The notes: generated by a model from the sequence alone, not told the origin. Positions 11,001 through 22,700 are shown, counted from the stretch's first letter. The stretch: DNA of 64,000 nucleotides from Eublepharis macularius (GCF_028583425.1 NC_072791.1:36029368-36093367); one strand, 5' to 3'. Numbers and translations are program-made.

Positions 11001-11252
11001 GAGCCAGTTTGGTGTAGTGGTTAAGACAGAGCAGCAGGATCCTAATCTGGAGAGCAGGGTTTGATTCCCCACTCCTCCACTTGAAGCCAGCTGGTGACCT
11101 TGGGTCAGTCACAGCTCTTCCAGAACTCTCTCAGCCCCACCCACCTCACAGGGTAATTGTTATGGGGATAATACACTTTGTAAACTGCTCTGAGAGGGCA
11201 TTAAGTTGTCCTGAAGGGTGGTATATAAATCAAATGTTATTATTATTATCAT
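11001..11252 (+). repeat. tRNA-derived SINE, full length
   Basis: This is the best copy of the family in the window. The head GGTGTAGTGGTTAAGACAGA is an A-box match and GGGTTTGATTCCCC a B-box match, with tRNA-like spacing. The body contains CCTTGGGTCAGTCACAGCTC and CCCACCCACCTCACAGGG. The LINE-like tail runs through GGTATATAAATCAAATG and ends in an (ATT)n tract. It is a polymerase III retroposon, not a tRNA gene. Confidence 0.8.
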
Positions 11253-11884
11253 GCTGTCATGATATGACCAAAATACAATATCCTCAGTTTCCTCATTTCC
11301 TCCCTGGACACACTATAAAAACGACTAACCCACCTGCTGAAATGTTCTATGAAGTACATTGATAAAAGTATTTTCATCTCAAGCCTCTGTAGCTCTGTCG
11401 CCCTCTGGCTATGGAGTTTGCTGGACAATAACTGAGGGTCTTGAGGAGCCCCAAACCCCTCCACTCCCCAGCTTGTTTCAAGCAAGCTCCTAGGCAGAAC
11501 TTCCAGCTCTGCCCTAGCCATTGCAGCTTGCGTACATCTCACTGCATCCTAACTTCACTTTATAACTCAGTCATTATTCTCATCATCCAAGCTCCACCTG
11601 TGGGACCACCTTAGCAGTTATTTTCAAACTCTCCAATAAGATTTCAAGTTTCTGCTCTAAACTCAATCCTGTCCCATTGAAACCACTGTCTCCAAGTTGA
11701 TATAATTAAGTGAGTGGTTGGTTCACTTTTTAGACCCCCACTCTTTGGCTGAAATCACTGAACTTTCCCCTTCTTTGGACCCTTGATCTTCGTCCTTGGA
11801 CTCGCTTTTTATCACCCCCAGGCTGGACTCTTGCCTTTTTTTCTCTTCAGGATCAGCCTCATATATTTTCTTTATTCCTCTTCA
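11253..11884. other. Unclassified DNA, no gene seen
   Basis: Frames at 11249-11542 (minus) and 11783-11989 (plus) show no domain. No repeat is recognised. The right edge is the 3' terminus of the Helitron. Confidence 0.5.
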
Positions 11885-11939
11885 CTGGCAATAAAGCCTG
11901 TTGTGGGGAAAAATACAAGGGACTGTAGAGAGAGGAAGG

Positions 11940-12835
11940 TGGGCAGGCGGGCATTCTATCCTCTTCTGTCACTGATCCCAGCTGGATGAAGGCGGGGGGG
12001 GGGCAGGCAAGGCCATCTCCTCTGCGCCTGATTCCAGCTGAGTGAAGGGGGCAGCCATTGCAGCCTGCTCTACACCAGATCCCAGCTGGATGAATGAGAG
12101 TGGTCACTGCCCCCTACTCCACACTTGATCCTAGCTGGGTGAAGTGGGGGGAGGGCATTACTGCCTGCTCTGCACCTGATTCCAGCTGGGTGAAGGTGGA
12201 AGGAGGGCATTGCCTCCTGCTCCGTGCCTGATCCAGGCCAGGTGAAGGGGAGCAGGCATTGTCTCATGCTCCACTCCTGATCCCGGCTGGGTGAAGAGGT
12301 AGGCATTGTCACCTTCTCCTTGCCTGATCCTGGATGAGTGAAGGAGGGCGGGCATTGCCACCTGCTCCACTCTTGATCCCTACTGGGTAAAGTTGGGGGT
12401 GGGCATTACCTTCTGCTCTGTGCCTGATCCAGGCTGAGTGAAGAGGGATGGACATTGCCTCATGCTCCACTCCTGATCCTGGCTGGGTAAAGGGGGTAGG
12501 TATTGTCACCTGCTCCTCATCGCATTCTGGCCAGGTGAAGGGGGGGCGGGCATTGCCACATGCTCCGTTTCTGATCCCAGCTGGGTGAAGGGAGTGGGTG
12601 GGCATTTCCTCCTGCTCAGCAGCTGATCCTGGCCAGGTGAAATGGATGGGCATTGCCACCTGCTCTGCTCATGAGACCAGCTGGGTGAAGGCGGGGAGTG
12701 GGCATTGCCACCTCCTCTGCTCTTTATACCAGCTGGGTTAAGGCAGAGGGTGGGCAATGCCACATGCTCCACTCCTAATACAAGTGGATTAAGGAGGGGG
12801 ATGGGCAATGCCACTTGCTCCACTCCTAATACCAA
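11940..12835. repeat. Helitron-internal minisatellite, first block
   Basis: About 17 diverged head-to-tail units of 47-58 bp. Each holds CAGCTGGGTGAAGG-like text, then GGCATTGCC, then CACCTGCTCC and CTGATCC. The near-stop-free minus-strand frames (for example 12309-12659) give reiterated HPAGIR- and EQVAMP-like peptides, a product of repeat structure and not a protein family. Confidence 0.85.
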
Positions 12836-13261
12836 AAACAAAAGGTAAAAGGCACTGCCTGTCGGAGGGAAACAACAATCTATGATTTATATACTTTTTA
12901 TTTTATATAAAGTGCAGAAGGTGCTCAATAGTGCAAATTGTCACAGTTATAATTAAATTCAATAATTATTCTAATTTCATAAATATCACAAGCAATAAAT
13001 AGAAGAGGTTACAGAATTAGAATCAATCATACACCATTGGTAAAAAGTAGGTAAGTATGCAGTCCTGAATAAATATTCACAAAAATATTATTCTTTTTCC
13101 TTTCAGTTGCTTAGAAAGTAATTCTGTTGTTGGGTATTCACAAGAAGACCAACATATTCTTTCTTCTTTTCAAGATGTACACGAAGTCAATAAAGCCTTA
13201 GTTCACAAAACTGGTTGCATTTTGAATTTTCCAAAAAACTGGGCAGAGCCTAACGGGCATG
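12836..13261. other. AT-rich segment interrupting the Helitron minisatellite
   Basis: The array stops at about 12835 inside a CTCCTAATACC phrase and resumes at 13262 with the same phrase. The roughly 425 bp between is AT-rich and unlike the array, with TTATATACTTTTTATTTTATA and a TAAATAGAAGAGG stretch. It could be an insertion or an original internal part of the element. The matching phrases at its edges occur in every repeat unit, so they are not proof of target duplication. No family was recognised. Confidence 0.5.
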
Positions 13262-13700
13262 TGCCAGCATTATATTCCCGCTCCTAATACCAGCTGGGTT
13301 AAGGCAAGGGGTGGGCATTGCCACTTGCTCCACTTCTGATCCCAGCTGGCTGAAGAAGAGGTGCACATTGCCAGCTGCTTCACTCCTAATACCAGCTGGG
13401 TTAAGGCAAGGGGTGGGCATTGCCACCTGCTCCATTCCTATTACCAGCTGCGTAAAGGCAGGGGGCAGGCTTCACTCCTGATCCCAGCTGGCTGAAGGGG
13501 GGGCAGGCATTGCCACCTTCTCCACTTCTAATACCAACTGGCTGAAGGTGGGGGGTGGGCATTGCCACCTGCTTTGCTCCTAATACCAGCTGGGTTAAGG
13601 CAGGGAAGTAGGTCTTGCCAACACTCCGTTACTAATACCAGCTGGGTGAAGATGGGAGGTGGGCATTGCCACCTGTTCCACTCCTGATCCCGGCCTGGGC
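13262..13700. repeat. Helitron-internal minisatellite, second block
   Basis: About eight further units of the same array, with CTCCTAATACCAGCTGG and GGGTGGGCATTGCCACC as the conserved cores. It ends at the single-copy 5' arm of the Helitron, which carries the CTCF-like match at 13761-13776. Confidence 0.8.
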
Positions 13701-13760
13701 TTCCTGCCATGGCATGTTTTCTGGAGGGATATTGTGCCTTGCCTGGGCTTCCCTCAAGGG

Positions 13761-13776
13761 CAGCGCCCTCTGGGTA
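13761..13776 (-). promoter_or_regulatory. CTCF-like motif in the Helitron 5' arm
   Basis: The minus strand reads TACCCAGAGGGCGCTG. The core AGAGGGCGC fits the CTCF consensus AGRKGGCRS, but the preceding bases fit less well than in the sister copy at 44271-44286. Inference from motif matching by eye. Confidence 0.35.
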
Positions 13777-13829
13777 CGAAGTGTGTCATCTTGAATACGC
13801 TTACTCAATTATATATTAAAATTCTTTAT

Positions 13830-15340
13830 TCTCCAAAGCACCTGATGTTTGCTTTACTTTAAAATTCCATTTTCCCATTATATATATATATATTTTTAGA
13901 GGAATAAAGACCTTCCTTATTTAAGATCTGCTTTCTCCATCCTTCCATCATTGCATGATTTATATACTAGTTGCATGCATGGTCCATATGGAAGAAGTGT
14001 ACCCCAACCATGCTGATATGGTTAGTGATTTCATTCACTAATAACTGGGCCTTGGTGATGTAGATCCAGAATGAGTAGTGAATTGATAGGAGCAGAACCT
14101 ACATTAGTGGGCATGTTAGGTGGCTTTGAACACTTTAAGGGTTATCAATCTAAGCAGATGTTATGGTTCACCCTTCACAGGTGCATATAGGTCTGGATTT
14201 GTTGAGAGCACCATGGGAGGTTACTAAATAATATCTTTCTGGCCATTTAGCTTGGCCAGCCCAGAAGTTCCTTCTGAAAGAGATATCAGCAGATATCTAC
14301 ATGGAAGAGTCCAACATTTTACTGATACAGTCCTGTTGCTCCTTTTCACATGTTGCTCACTTCTTGCTGTTTCTGCTTTCAAGTAACAATGATTTTCAAC
14401 TCCCGTTTAGCCTTTTCTAGAGTTCTTTCTGAGTGTCACTGCAGCAAGACCCTGTTTTATTTTCATTCCAAAGGCGAATGTGATACAGCTGGCTGTTAAG
14501 ATTAATATATGCTCCTTGGAAAAGCTTTTTATGTGTCCCATAATGTTGATAGAGAAAAGTCTGTAGTGATATTATCCTCCCCAAATTTTTGAATTTTGCC
14601 CCTTATTAAACGTTGGAGATCTTCATTTTGGAGATATTTTATCTAATTGCTTCAGTAAATTTTTTATATAATTGCTTCATTTAAAAAAATCTTTTCTCCC
14701 CCTAAGAGCATGATCTGACACTGTTTTTGCCTCAATTCTTCTGCTCATAATTTGCTCCTATTTTTGAAGTGAGAATCAATTCAGTAATATTAGAGAAGTG
14801 GAACATAGTAATATCTAAAATCCCTTTTAGTCCTATTTCCTTCTCTATACATATTGATAATTTTATTTTTAAGCCACTTTGCTATTAATTGGGGACTTTT
14901 TCATGTTGAGACCTCTTCAATCCATATTTACCCTTTACCCCCATCAAATCTCCTCCTAGAATCAATTTGTCTCTAAAAAGAATCTATTTCTATAGCAAAT
15001 TTTGTAAAGAAAGCTTTTTGAAATTCATTTGGTGCATAAACTGACATAATGGTATATTTTTCTCTTGCAGACTAGCCTTTGAGCAAAAACATATCTTTCT
15101 TCTGGGTCAGATTTTGTTTCATAAAGTATGAACTCTAAGTTCTCCTTCATCCTAATCAATGTACCTTGATTTTGTCTTGGGTTTTCACACACAGATCCTT
15201 GTACGTTAATCCTATGTCAGTAGTTTTAATGTATGTCTCTTGAATAAATATTGCCTCCCTCCATTTTCTTGATTTTCCATCTCTTGATTGGAGCATGAAG
15301 CCCATTATAATGGGAACATTTACAATTCAGTTGTCAAATC
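13830..15340 (-). mobile_element. Degenerate L1-clade LINE, endonuclease region
   Basis: Minus-strand translation of about 14880-15310 gives three ordered endonuclease landmarks of L1-type ORF2: AIFIQETYIK (the IIFLQETHL motif), KYTIMSVYAPNEFQKAFF (the VYAPN motif) and DKLILGGDL (the GDFN-like motif). Stops and frameshifts break every frame. The rest of the segment down to about 13850 is AT-rich and in the right place for more of the element, but I could not identify domains there. The copy is dead and old. Confidence 0.65.
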
Positions 15341-15387
15341 TAACAAGTTAAAACAATACTGGAGAGCAGAATTAATGCACAGCTAAA

Positions 15388-15572
15388 GAGGTGGAGACAT
15401 GGCTCAGAGATAGGACATCTGTTTTGCTAGGTTCAAGGCCCCAGATCCAATTCCTGGAATCTCTAGATAAAAGGATCTTATCGTAGGTTATGCTACCAGT
15501 CAAACTAGACAATACTGACCTTGATAGACCAATGGTCTGACTCAGTATAAGTCAGTTTAATGTGTGTTTTAG
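15388..15572 (+). repeat. tRNA-derived SINE (second family)
   Basis: The head GGAGACATGGCTCAGAGATA has an A-box pattern, and GGTTCAAGGCCCCAGATCC lies in the B-box position. The body includes CAATACTGACCTTGATAGAC and ends in CTGACTCAGTATAAG. Another copy lies at 17107-17318 and heads of the family lie at 6800-6895 and 48484-48562. It is not a functional tRNA gene. Confidence 0.7.
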
Positions 15573-15629
15573 GCAGCAAGGGAGGTTTCATTTATTCTGT
15601 TCATTCACTCAGACAACAGATTTTACAGT

Positions 15630-16735
15630 CCTGCAAGATCACTCGGTATATGGAGGCTAATACACAGCAATGAGCTAAAAACAAGGAGGGGAGGTCTTCC
15701 CCCCCTTGGTAGGAGGCTGAGAGGAGGTCCGCCCGCCTCAACCACCAAAAGCCTGGTGGAATATCTCTGTCTTACAGGTATGTGGAATACTAAAAGATCC
15801 CGCTGGGCCCAAGTTGTCTCAGATAGAGAGTTCCACCAGGTTGGGCCAGGGCCAAGAAGGCTTGGGCCCTGGTCAAGGCAAGATGGATCTCGTTGGGGCC
15901 GGGCATCTCCAGAAGATGTTTCCCTTCTGAGTGAAGTGCCCTCCAGGGTATATAGGGTGAGAGGTGGTCCCAAAGGTATGCTGGTCCCAGTTCACTAAGG
16001 GCCTTAAAGGTCAAGATCAGCACCTTGAACCTGATCCAGAACTCCACTGGAAGCCAGTGCAGCTGGTGCAAGACAGGTGTCATATGGGCCTAGAACAGCA
16101 TCCCAGTCAAGAGCCGCACTGCTGCATTCTGGACCAGCTGTAATCTCCAGAGCAGGCCCAAGGGCAGCCCAGAGTAGACCAAGTTACAGCCTGGAGGTGA
16201 CCATTGCATGGATCACTGTTGCAAGGTCAAGGGGTGAGAGGTAGGGGGCAAGCTGTCTGATCTGGAGAAGATAGTAAAACGCCAATCTGGCAACCACCAT
16301 GATCTGGGCCTTCATAGACAAGGAGGCATCCAAGACCAGACTCAGGCTCCTCACCGCTGAAGTGGGTGTGAGCAGTGCCCCATCAAGGAGCCGGATCCCT
16401 GAACCCGATAGCCCATGGCCCAGGTACAGGACCTCCATCGTCGTTGGATTCAACTTCAGTCTGCTCTGCTTTAACCATCCAGTCACAGCCTCCAAAGCCC
16501 TGACCAGATCATCCGGGGCAGTATCTAGCTGGCCATCCATCCATCCATCAACAGATAAAGTTGGGTGTCATCTGCATATTGATGACATCCCAACCTGAAA
16601 CTCTGCACCAGCTGGGCAATGGGGTGCATATAGATGTTGAACAACATCAGGGAGGGTATCACCCCCTGAGGGACCCCACACACCAAAGGGTGGCATGGCC
16701 ACCCTTGAACGTGATGGTCACATTGTTCATGCTTG
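15630..16735 (-). mobile_element. L2-clade LINE, 3' part of ORF2
   Basis: Two minus-strand frames cover the L2 ORF2 C-terminal half. The first, 16540 to 16184, holds WLKQSRLKLNPTTMEVLYLG and DLATVIHAMVTSRL. The second, 16083 to 15790, holds TPVLHQLHWLPVEFWIRFKV and KALSELGPAYL. These are hallmark L2 motifs (consensus LKLNPDKTEVL and HWLPV). Stops and a frameshift separate them. The 5' truncation near 16735 removes the RT catalytic centre. Homologous to 26700-27955. Confidence 0.85.
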
Positions 16736-16974
16736 CTGTTTCTTAATGGGTGACTTCAGTAGCCCTTCCTTCCTCTGAATATTGCTCTGTTATCTATCAT
16801 TGACCATTTGCATTCAAAATATGAAACCTGCAACCCTCTGCAGTGCCCTTCCTTCAAGCACTATTTGACACTTTTCCCTTCCTGGAGGATGCAGAAACTC
16901 TTGAGCAGACACTCCTTCAGGTCCTCACACACACCACCACATGCACACCCATCCTTTGCTTTCTCCTGGGGCAG

Positions 16975-17076
16975 TTGGGGGGGAGTAGTTGTGAATTTCC
17001 TGCATTGTGCAAGGGGGTGAACTAGATGACCCTAAAGGTCCCTTCCCACCTTTTGATTCTATGATTCTAAGTTAGC
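16975..17076 (+). mobile_element. CR1 LINE 3' terminus
   Basis: The text GTGAATTTCCTGCATTGTGC followed by GAACTAGATGACCCT and ending in GATTCTATGATTCTA is the CR1 3' end with its characteristic octamer-like terminal repeat. Only about 100 bp remain. Opposite orientation to the long CR1 at 36161-43520. Confidence 0.8.
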
Positions 17077-17106
17077 CTTTTGGCAAGTTTTATTAATGCA
17101 TATATT

Positions 17107-17318
17107 AGCAGAGGGCCCATGGCTTAGTGGCAGACCATCTGCTTGGCAGGTTCAATTCCTGGAATCCAGGAATTTTATGAAATGAATTCCAGGTTCAATT
17201 CCTAGAATCTCCAATTAATAAGGTCAGGGTATAGGTTAGGTGAAAGACCTCAACTTGAGACCCTGGAGAGCTGCTGTCAGTCTAAGTAGACAGTACTGAC
17301 CTTGCAGCTTCCTGTGTT
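17107..17318 (+). repeat. tRNA-derived SINE (second family) with internal duplication
   Basis: The head CCCATGGCTTAGTGGCAGAC and B-box region GGCAGGTTCAATTCCTGGAA match the family at 15388. The B-box phrase recurs about 45 bp later (CCAGGTTCAATTCCTAGAA), so a short internal tandem duplication is present. The body GACCCTGGAGAGCTGCTGTC and the 3' part CAGTACTGACCTTG are well kept. Confidence 0.7.
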
Positions 17319-19190
17319 CATTAGAAATGAAGAGGAAGGGAAAGATGCAAATTTACAGTAGGTGCTGAAAGCTGTAGTAAAGCTACTCATGCTCCAATTC
17401 CATGATGATTTTAAAAATTCCCCTAGTTAATGGGAGTTACAGAGGAGTGAAGTGGGACAGAAAGAGAACAATAAAGGAACACAATGAGGAAAATCCACTT
17501 TTCCCAAACTTGGCACTGCAACAAAGTATACAACTACGCATGTTTGAAGTTCTTACTCGCAGTAGATATAACCCAAATTCCAGAAGAGTGTAAAAGTTCT
17601 TTAATTAGTTAATCCAACAGAGGTAAATCTCAACCATTGTAGCTCTGTCCTCATGTATAACTGAAGTAGCAACCTTGCTTAACTGAAACCGCCTGCTAGC
17701 AATGGTCGGACACCCTAGAACAAAACTCCATTTTAATTCAAATATGTAATGCCATTCCCATCCCCACCTCCTGGAAAATATGGAAACAGTTAACATATAA
17801 ACAGCTAATTACCGAATTGGCACTACCTCGCAAAACCCACTTGTTGCTTTTCCGCCAGATGTAACATCTCCATATGTTATTCCAATATATACTTGTCAAA
17901 AACAGCTACAGGTGACTGAGCAGAAAGTTTACGTGCAAAAGCTTGGAGCTACTGGTTTCTATAAATTATTCCCTAGAAATACACAGCTTACAGAAAGAAA
18001 TCAAACAAAGAGCAATTCTGGCAGGGAGCGGTGCTTTGCCCACTAAGTGTGTGAAGCTAATTATGTGTGTTCTCCCAGACACAAGCGCCTCATAAAAGTC
18101 AGTCAACAAGCAGATACCGTGCTTCCCCATCTAGGTTTCTTTTGTTTTGCTTTTTTCCCTCCATCTGTAACATTCCTACAGTGTGGTTTGTTTAGCAATT
18201 TACTATAGCAGTGCCTAGTCAAGATCCATGGACTACTTTGAGACACAGAGTTCAGAGAAACGAATCCTTGCATAAATGCAAAGAACAGGGCTGAAATGAA
18301 CCATGGAAAGAAAAGCTCTAGAAAATTCTACTAATCCAAATTTGTTTGCAAACGGAAGACATGGGAGAAGACTGCTGTAAGGCCTGTTCAAGCTCTCTTT
18401 CTTCCCATGACTGGCCAGGGCCAAATTCACTCCTACCCACCAGACATTACATAGTATGAGAAGCCCATGCCTCCAACCCAGGATTATCTGTATCTGGTAC
18501 GGGAGAAGGACAGTAATTGCCTAAATAGAAGATGCTCATGGGTCTTCCATACAAAACCATGTATTGCTGCATGGTCAGTCAATCAATTGGCGCTATAGAA
18601 GAAGAAAGTGAACAACAAGAAGGAGCGCTCTCCTTCTTGGGAATGCCCTGCTGCCACTTGTCCACTCACTGACATTTGCCTCCTAAGCTCCATTGTTGTT
18701 GTGTGTGTTATTGTGCTTGAGGAATGGATCAGTGGATCAATGTTTTAGACTAGGAAGGAGAATAATGACTGATCTAGTTTTTGAATAAGTGTGAAAACAG
18801 CTGCCCTGGAGCCACGTTTCCCCACCCCCTACCCCTTAAAAAAAACACCGTGCGTTTTTGTACATGTGGCCTTCGTGTGTGCGACTGAACAGCCAACCTA
18901 GAACAAACTAGCAATGGAATGAATTTTTTCCGGAACCCCTGAAACCAAAACTGAAATGGAAATTTTCTTGGTGCACACTCTTAGTTTCCAACTGTCATTT
19001 TTTTTTTTAAAAAAAAAAATTCAACTGTGGATAGATATAAATGCTTCCAAGCATAAAAAGTTCAGTAAATTAGTATGCCACTGAGATGATTCCTAAATGG
19101 AGTTTTTAAAAAAACCCTAATAAATTGTCAAAGGGGTCTACATTGACCCCTCTAAGTTCAAGCAGCTTAAAGGATAAGCAATGAACAGAG
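17319..19190. other. Repeat-poor stretch, no gene seen
   Basis: No mobile element was recognised and no reading frame is convincing. The segment 17795-18170 has the texture of a conserved element and is listed separately. T- and A-runs lie at about 18998-19020. Confidence 0.5.
17795..18170. promoter_or_regulatory. Candidate conserved non-coding element
   Basis: The segment is free of repeats, has no open frame, and is rich in AT-core transcription-factor-like words such as CAGCTAATTACCG, GAAGCTAATTATGTG and CTATAAATTATTCC, with balanced complexity. Inference from texture only; boundaries are approximate. Confidence 0.28.
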
Positions 19191-19200
19191 ACAATTTATG

Positions 19201-19505
19201 TATTTATTTATTTGTTGTATTGTCGAAGGCTTTCACGGCCGGAGAACGATGGTTGTGGGTTTTCCGGGCTGTATTGCCGTGGTCTTGGCATTGTAGTTCC
19301 TGACGTTTCGCCAGCAGCTGTGGCTGGCATCTTCAGAGGTGTAGCACCAAAAGACAGAGGTGTAGCACCAAAAGACAAATCTCTGTCTTTTAGTGCTACA
19401 CCTCTGACGATGCCAGCCACAGCTGCTGGCGAAACGTCAGGAACTACAATGCCAAGACCACGGCTATACAGCCCGGAAAACCCACAACAACCTATTTATT
19501 TATTT
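19201..19505. mobile_element. Asymmetric foldback repeat with 13-bp flanking duplication
   Basis: The element spans 19214-19492. The long palindrome pairs TTTCCGGGCTGTATTGCCGT with its complement near 19465, through GACGTTTCGCCAGCAGCTGT and on to a loop near 19375. The left arm extends about 35 bp beyond the right (GTTGTATTGTCGAAGGCTTT onward). The flanks are TATTTATTTATTT at 19201-19213 and 19493-19505, so the exact duplication length is blurred by low complexity. The loop has a partial duplication of GTGTAGCACCAAAAGACA. It is the same family, in reverse orientation, as 42296-42546. It sits in a SINE tail. Confidence 0.8.
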
Positions 19506-19720
19506 CATGTATACCCTGCCTTTCTCCCCAATGAAGACCCAAAGTGGCTTACCTCATTCTCCTGTCTTCCATTTTATCCTCACAAAAACCCTGAGAGGTA
19601 GGTTAGGCCGAGAGAGTGACTGGTCCATCCTGGTCGAGCCACAGCACTGTCTCAGGAGGACCCTCAACACCTGTTGGCAATTGCAGCTGATCCAGATAAA
19701 CTCTTAGCCTACTTAGGCTG
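19506..19720 (-). repeat. tRNA-derived SINE relic, host of the foldback repeat
   Basis: CATGTATACCCTGCCTTTCT, then CCAAAGTGGCTTACCTCATT and CATTTTATCCTCACAAAAAC are the inverted 3' part of a squamate SINE. TATTTATTTATTT belongs to its tail, so the foldback element at 19214-19492 inserted in this tail. Head region degenerate. Confidence 0.6.
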
Positions 19721-20133
19721 AGGCTTGAGAAGGCTGCCCGGCTGGATCAACTGGTCCAATAGGAGCAAGCTGCATGCTTCAGGTTGCCTGCTTCTAGCGT
19801 ATGCTGCTGCTACTCTGTGCTCCTGAGCCTAGCTGGCCAAGCTGGCAGCTCTACTCCAGAAGAGTCCAGACCAGGCCAGCCTGCAGAGTACAGGACATTC
19901 TACTTTATTACATCCCAAAGCAGTGTTATTGATGAGTCTGGCAAAGGACATATGATGTGAAGACAGTATTTTTGGGGTCTGTTCACTTTCCCTGTGACCA
20001 GGGAATTGTACAGAGTTCCTTGCCAATCCCTCTTAGTCAATCTGATTCAGTCCTCATGACTTTCTCTGTCAGTACCCCTGTGCACTGCTTTATTCCTCTA
20101 ATAAACAAGAGCTAGGGGGCATCAGAGAGCTTT

Positions 20134-20575
20134 TCATAGAATCATAGGGTTGGAAGAGACCTCTAGGGTCACCTAGTCCAACCCCCTGCACAATGCAGGA
20201 AATTCACAAGTACTCCACTCCCCCCCCCCACACATAAACTCAGTGACCCTTACTTCATGCCCAGAAGATGGCAAAACACCATCAGGATCACTAGCAAAAC
20301 TGGTCGGGGAAAATTGCTACCTGATCCCAAGCTGGCAATCGGCCTTATCCTCAGCAAGTAAAAAGGGGCCATGAGAACTAAGCACTGATGTCTCCAAAGA
20401 AGGAGAGCCCACCACCTCCCAAGGAAGCCTGTTCCACTGAGGGACCGCTCTGACTGTCAGGAAGTTCTTCCTAATGGTTAGCCCTTTTCATTTAATTTCA
20501 GCTCATTGGTTCGGGCCTCTGCAAGTCTTCTGCTACCAGCATGCACAGGTAGAAAGAACATACTAGTCCTGTTCT
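20134..20575 (-). mobile_element. CR1 LINE 3' UTR fragment
   Basis: The left end CATAGAATCATAGGGTTGGA is the inverted CR1 terminus, followed by AGTCCAACCCCCTGCACAAT and ATGCCCAGAAGATGGCAAAA. The order matches 36161-36600 of the long CR1, including GAGGGACCGCTCTGACTGTC and TCAGGAAGTTCTTCCTAAT. It is 5'-truncated, with no coding part. Confidence 0.85.
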
Positions 20576-22181
20576 TTGTGTTAAAGCCTAAAGAAGATTT
20601 CAAATCAGTATTCCTGAGAGTTATATATGAAAATGTTTATCTAATGAGCAAGACTGGAATGGAATTAAATTAGACCTGTCATTTTTTATGAAGCTTATGG
20701 GAAAACAAGAGTCAAACGAATATGGTATGAGGCCAGACCTTTTACAAAGTGTTCTAGCTGCCTCTCACTTTCAGGTCATTCCGTATTCTCAGTCTCATCA
20801 CTTTTCAAAGAGTGCCATTTGCAGGTCTGCTCTTCCTTCATTTTGCTTCTATAATTTTACCATTTGCCTATTATTATTTTTTGAGGCAGATTTTATTTGG
20901 AGAGGAAACACATCCTCTGAAAGTACAGTGGCCCTAAAAATATCTACCCATACAAGGTATCCAGGCTTAATATAGATGCTAAGTAGGCTTGGCCACTTGG
21001 GCAGAATTTCTCTAACTCTTAAATAGTCGCTCAGTCCAGACATTATGTGAAAACATTTTTTTAAAAAAAACTGTTGTTCATTTGTGATGTCAGAATTTGA
21101 CTCACAATTGAGATCTTGGTTTGTCTCAACAAATGCTGGTTTCATCATCTTTGCTCTTTCCTCTGCCTCCCCCTGCACATACCCACTATTATCCCAGCCT
21201 GCATTGTGATACAAGGGAATAAACCAGAATTGTCAGGATGTCCGTGTTCGAACAACATATAACCCCCTTGTTTATCTTAACTGTACTTAATTGGTTTCAA
21301 ACCATGGTTTCAAATCCTAGTTTGACAGACCCTGGCTAATTGTTAAGTTCTTCGTGATTTGGGCAATCTCACTAACCACAGTTAGTTTAATTAAACCATA
21401 GTTTTGTGTGAAATCAGAACTAAGTGAATATATAAGAGATGAAAGGTGATTGGATAATAACTAAGCTACTTTATTGAAATGAATGTGTGGTTGCTATAAA
21501 CTGAAACAAAATTCCAAGACAAGGTCATAGAATGTGTCAGGTTTGTTGTTAATATTATTTAGTTTATTTTTAAAAATCTGTATTGCACTTCTTCAAGTAT
21601 TGAGACAGCTAACACCAATTGATTAAAACACATCAACTTAAAGCCAACAGTTCACAAGAATATAGACTCATTTTCCCCCAAACATTGACAAATTCACATT
21701 TCAAGGAAATGCTTTCTGAAAAAAGAACTGTTTTGCATTACCTTCAAAAAGACAGCAAGAAAGATATCTTGTGGTAGGAGCAGACTAAGAGGAAAAAACA
21801 GCCCTGGACAAGGGGTCCACCCTACACCCACCCAGACTCCTCCTCAGAAAGAAGGGAGGGAGCAAGAACCAGGCAGACCTGCACCTCATGCAGCTTGGCA
21901 GGGCATGTCACACAACTGTGATCAGCTGGTATGCAACAATCTATACACTGAGCCCTGGTCACCTGGGCTGGGAGCCACATTCTTTGGGTGGGGCATTGCT
22001 TGTGTGGGCCAGGATCTGCCTTTCCAGACCTGGCACAGCTTACACAGGCCAAGGTCACCTTCCTCAGGGCACACATGGCCCTTCTACCCTGGGCTAGTCC
22101 AGCCCAAGCGGGAGGAAGGGCATTGGCCCGCCAGGAAATTTCCTGGTGGCTTTAATGGCCAGTCTGCCTCTGCTCTGTGAA
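20576..22181. other. Unique DNA followed by GC-rich unclassified segment
   Basis: 20576-21780 is AT-rich with no recognised repeat. The minus frame at 20849-21214 has no domain. 21820-22181 is GC-rich (for example CCTGGGCTGGGAGCCACATT), with several overlapping open frames on both strands as expected from composition. It may be part of an old mobile element, but I do not recognise it. Confidence 0.45.
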
Positions 22182-22700
22182 CCTCTGGATAGAGTTGGGC
22201 ACGATCTGCATTACGATCTAAAAAAACCCACGATAATGGTGTTCGCGCGATCGGGACCCGGCGGATCGTGCTCATCCACGGCCAATGGTGCAGCAGTCGG
22301 GAAGGGGCTGGATCGGGGCTTGATCGGGGGCGATCGTGCTCGGATCAGGAAGCCATACACTCAGGCGCCAGCAATCTATTTCCCTGGCAACAGAGCCAGG
22401 GGAATGCCTGAGTTGTGTTTGCCCTCCTTCTGTCACCCTAGAAACATGAATGGAAGCCCAGCTTGCCTTGATCAGCAGGGCTTCCTTCCAACCATGGAGC
22501 AGCAAAGCAGTCACCAGCTGGGAGAAGACACCCAAGGGAGGAAGGGGGAAGGGGGTGTTCTGTAGCCATGGGCACTCCAGTCTCATCCCTGCAAACCCTG
22601 ATAGGCAGCTCTGACGGCCAAACACAGATGCAGCCGGCATCACCCACCATTCCTGTATTGCTGGGAACAGCGGGGCACCCCTCCGCTTTTGCCTCCACAA

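Larger units (their letters stand above)
11885..13821 (-). mobile_element. Non-autonomous Helitron carrying a ~50-bp minisatellite
   Basis: Both ends align, in reverse orientation, with the better copy at 44214-45844. The 5' end lies at 13821: ATATAATTGAGTAAGCGTAT on the minus strand, against ATATAATTGAATAAACGTAT in the other copy. The 3' end lies at 11885: CCACAACAGGCTTTATTGCC, then CAG where the other copy has CTAG. The host base after the 3' end is T and the base before the 5' end is A, as in Helitron AT insertion. Inside, a 47-52-bp unit (key text GGCATTGCCACCTGCTCC, CAGCTGGGTGAAGG) repeats at 11940-12835 and 13262-13700. No RepHel protein is encoded. Confidence 0.75.

Noticed and set aside
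11001..11080. Functional tRNA gene
   Set aside because: A and B boxes are present, but the sequence belongs to a dispersed SINE with LINE-like tail; no acceptor-stem pairing.
12836..13261. Insertion proven by CTCCTAATACC at both edges
   Set aside because: That phrase occurs in most minisatellite units, so it cannot be taken as a target duplication.
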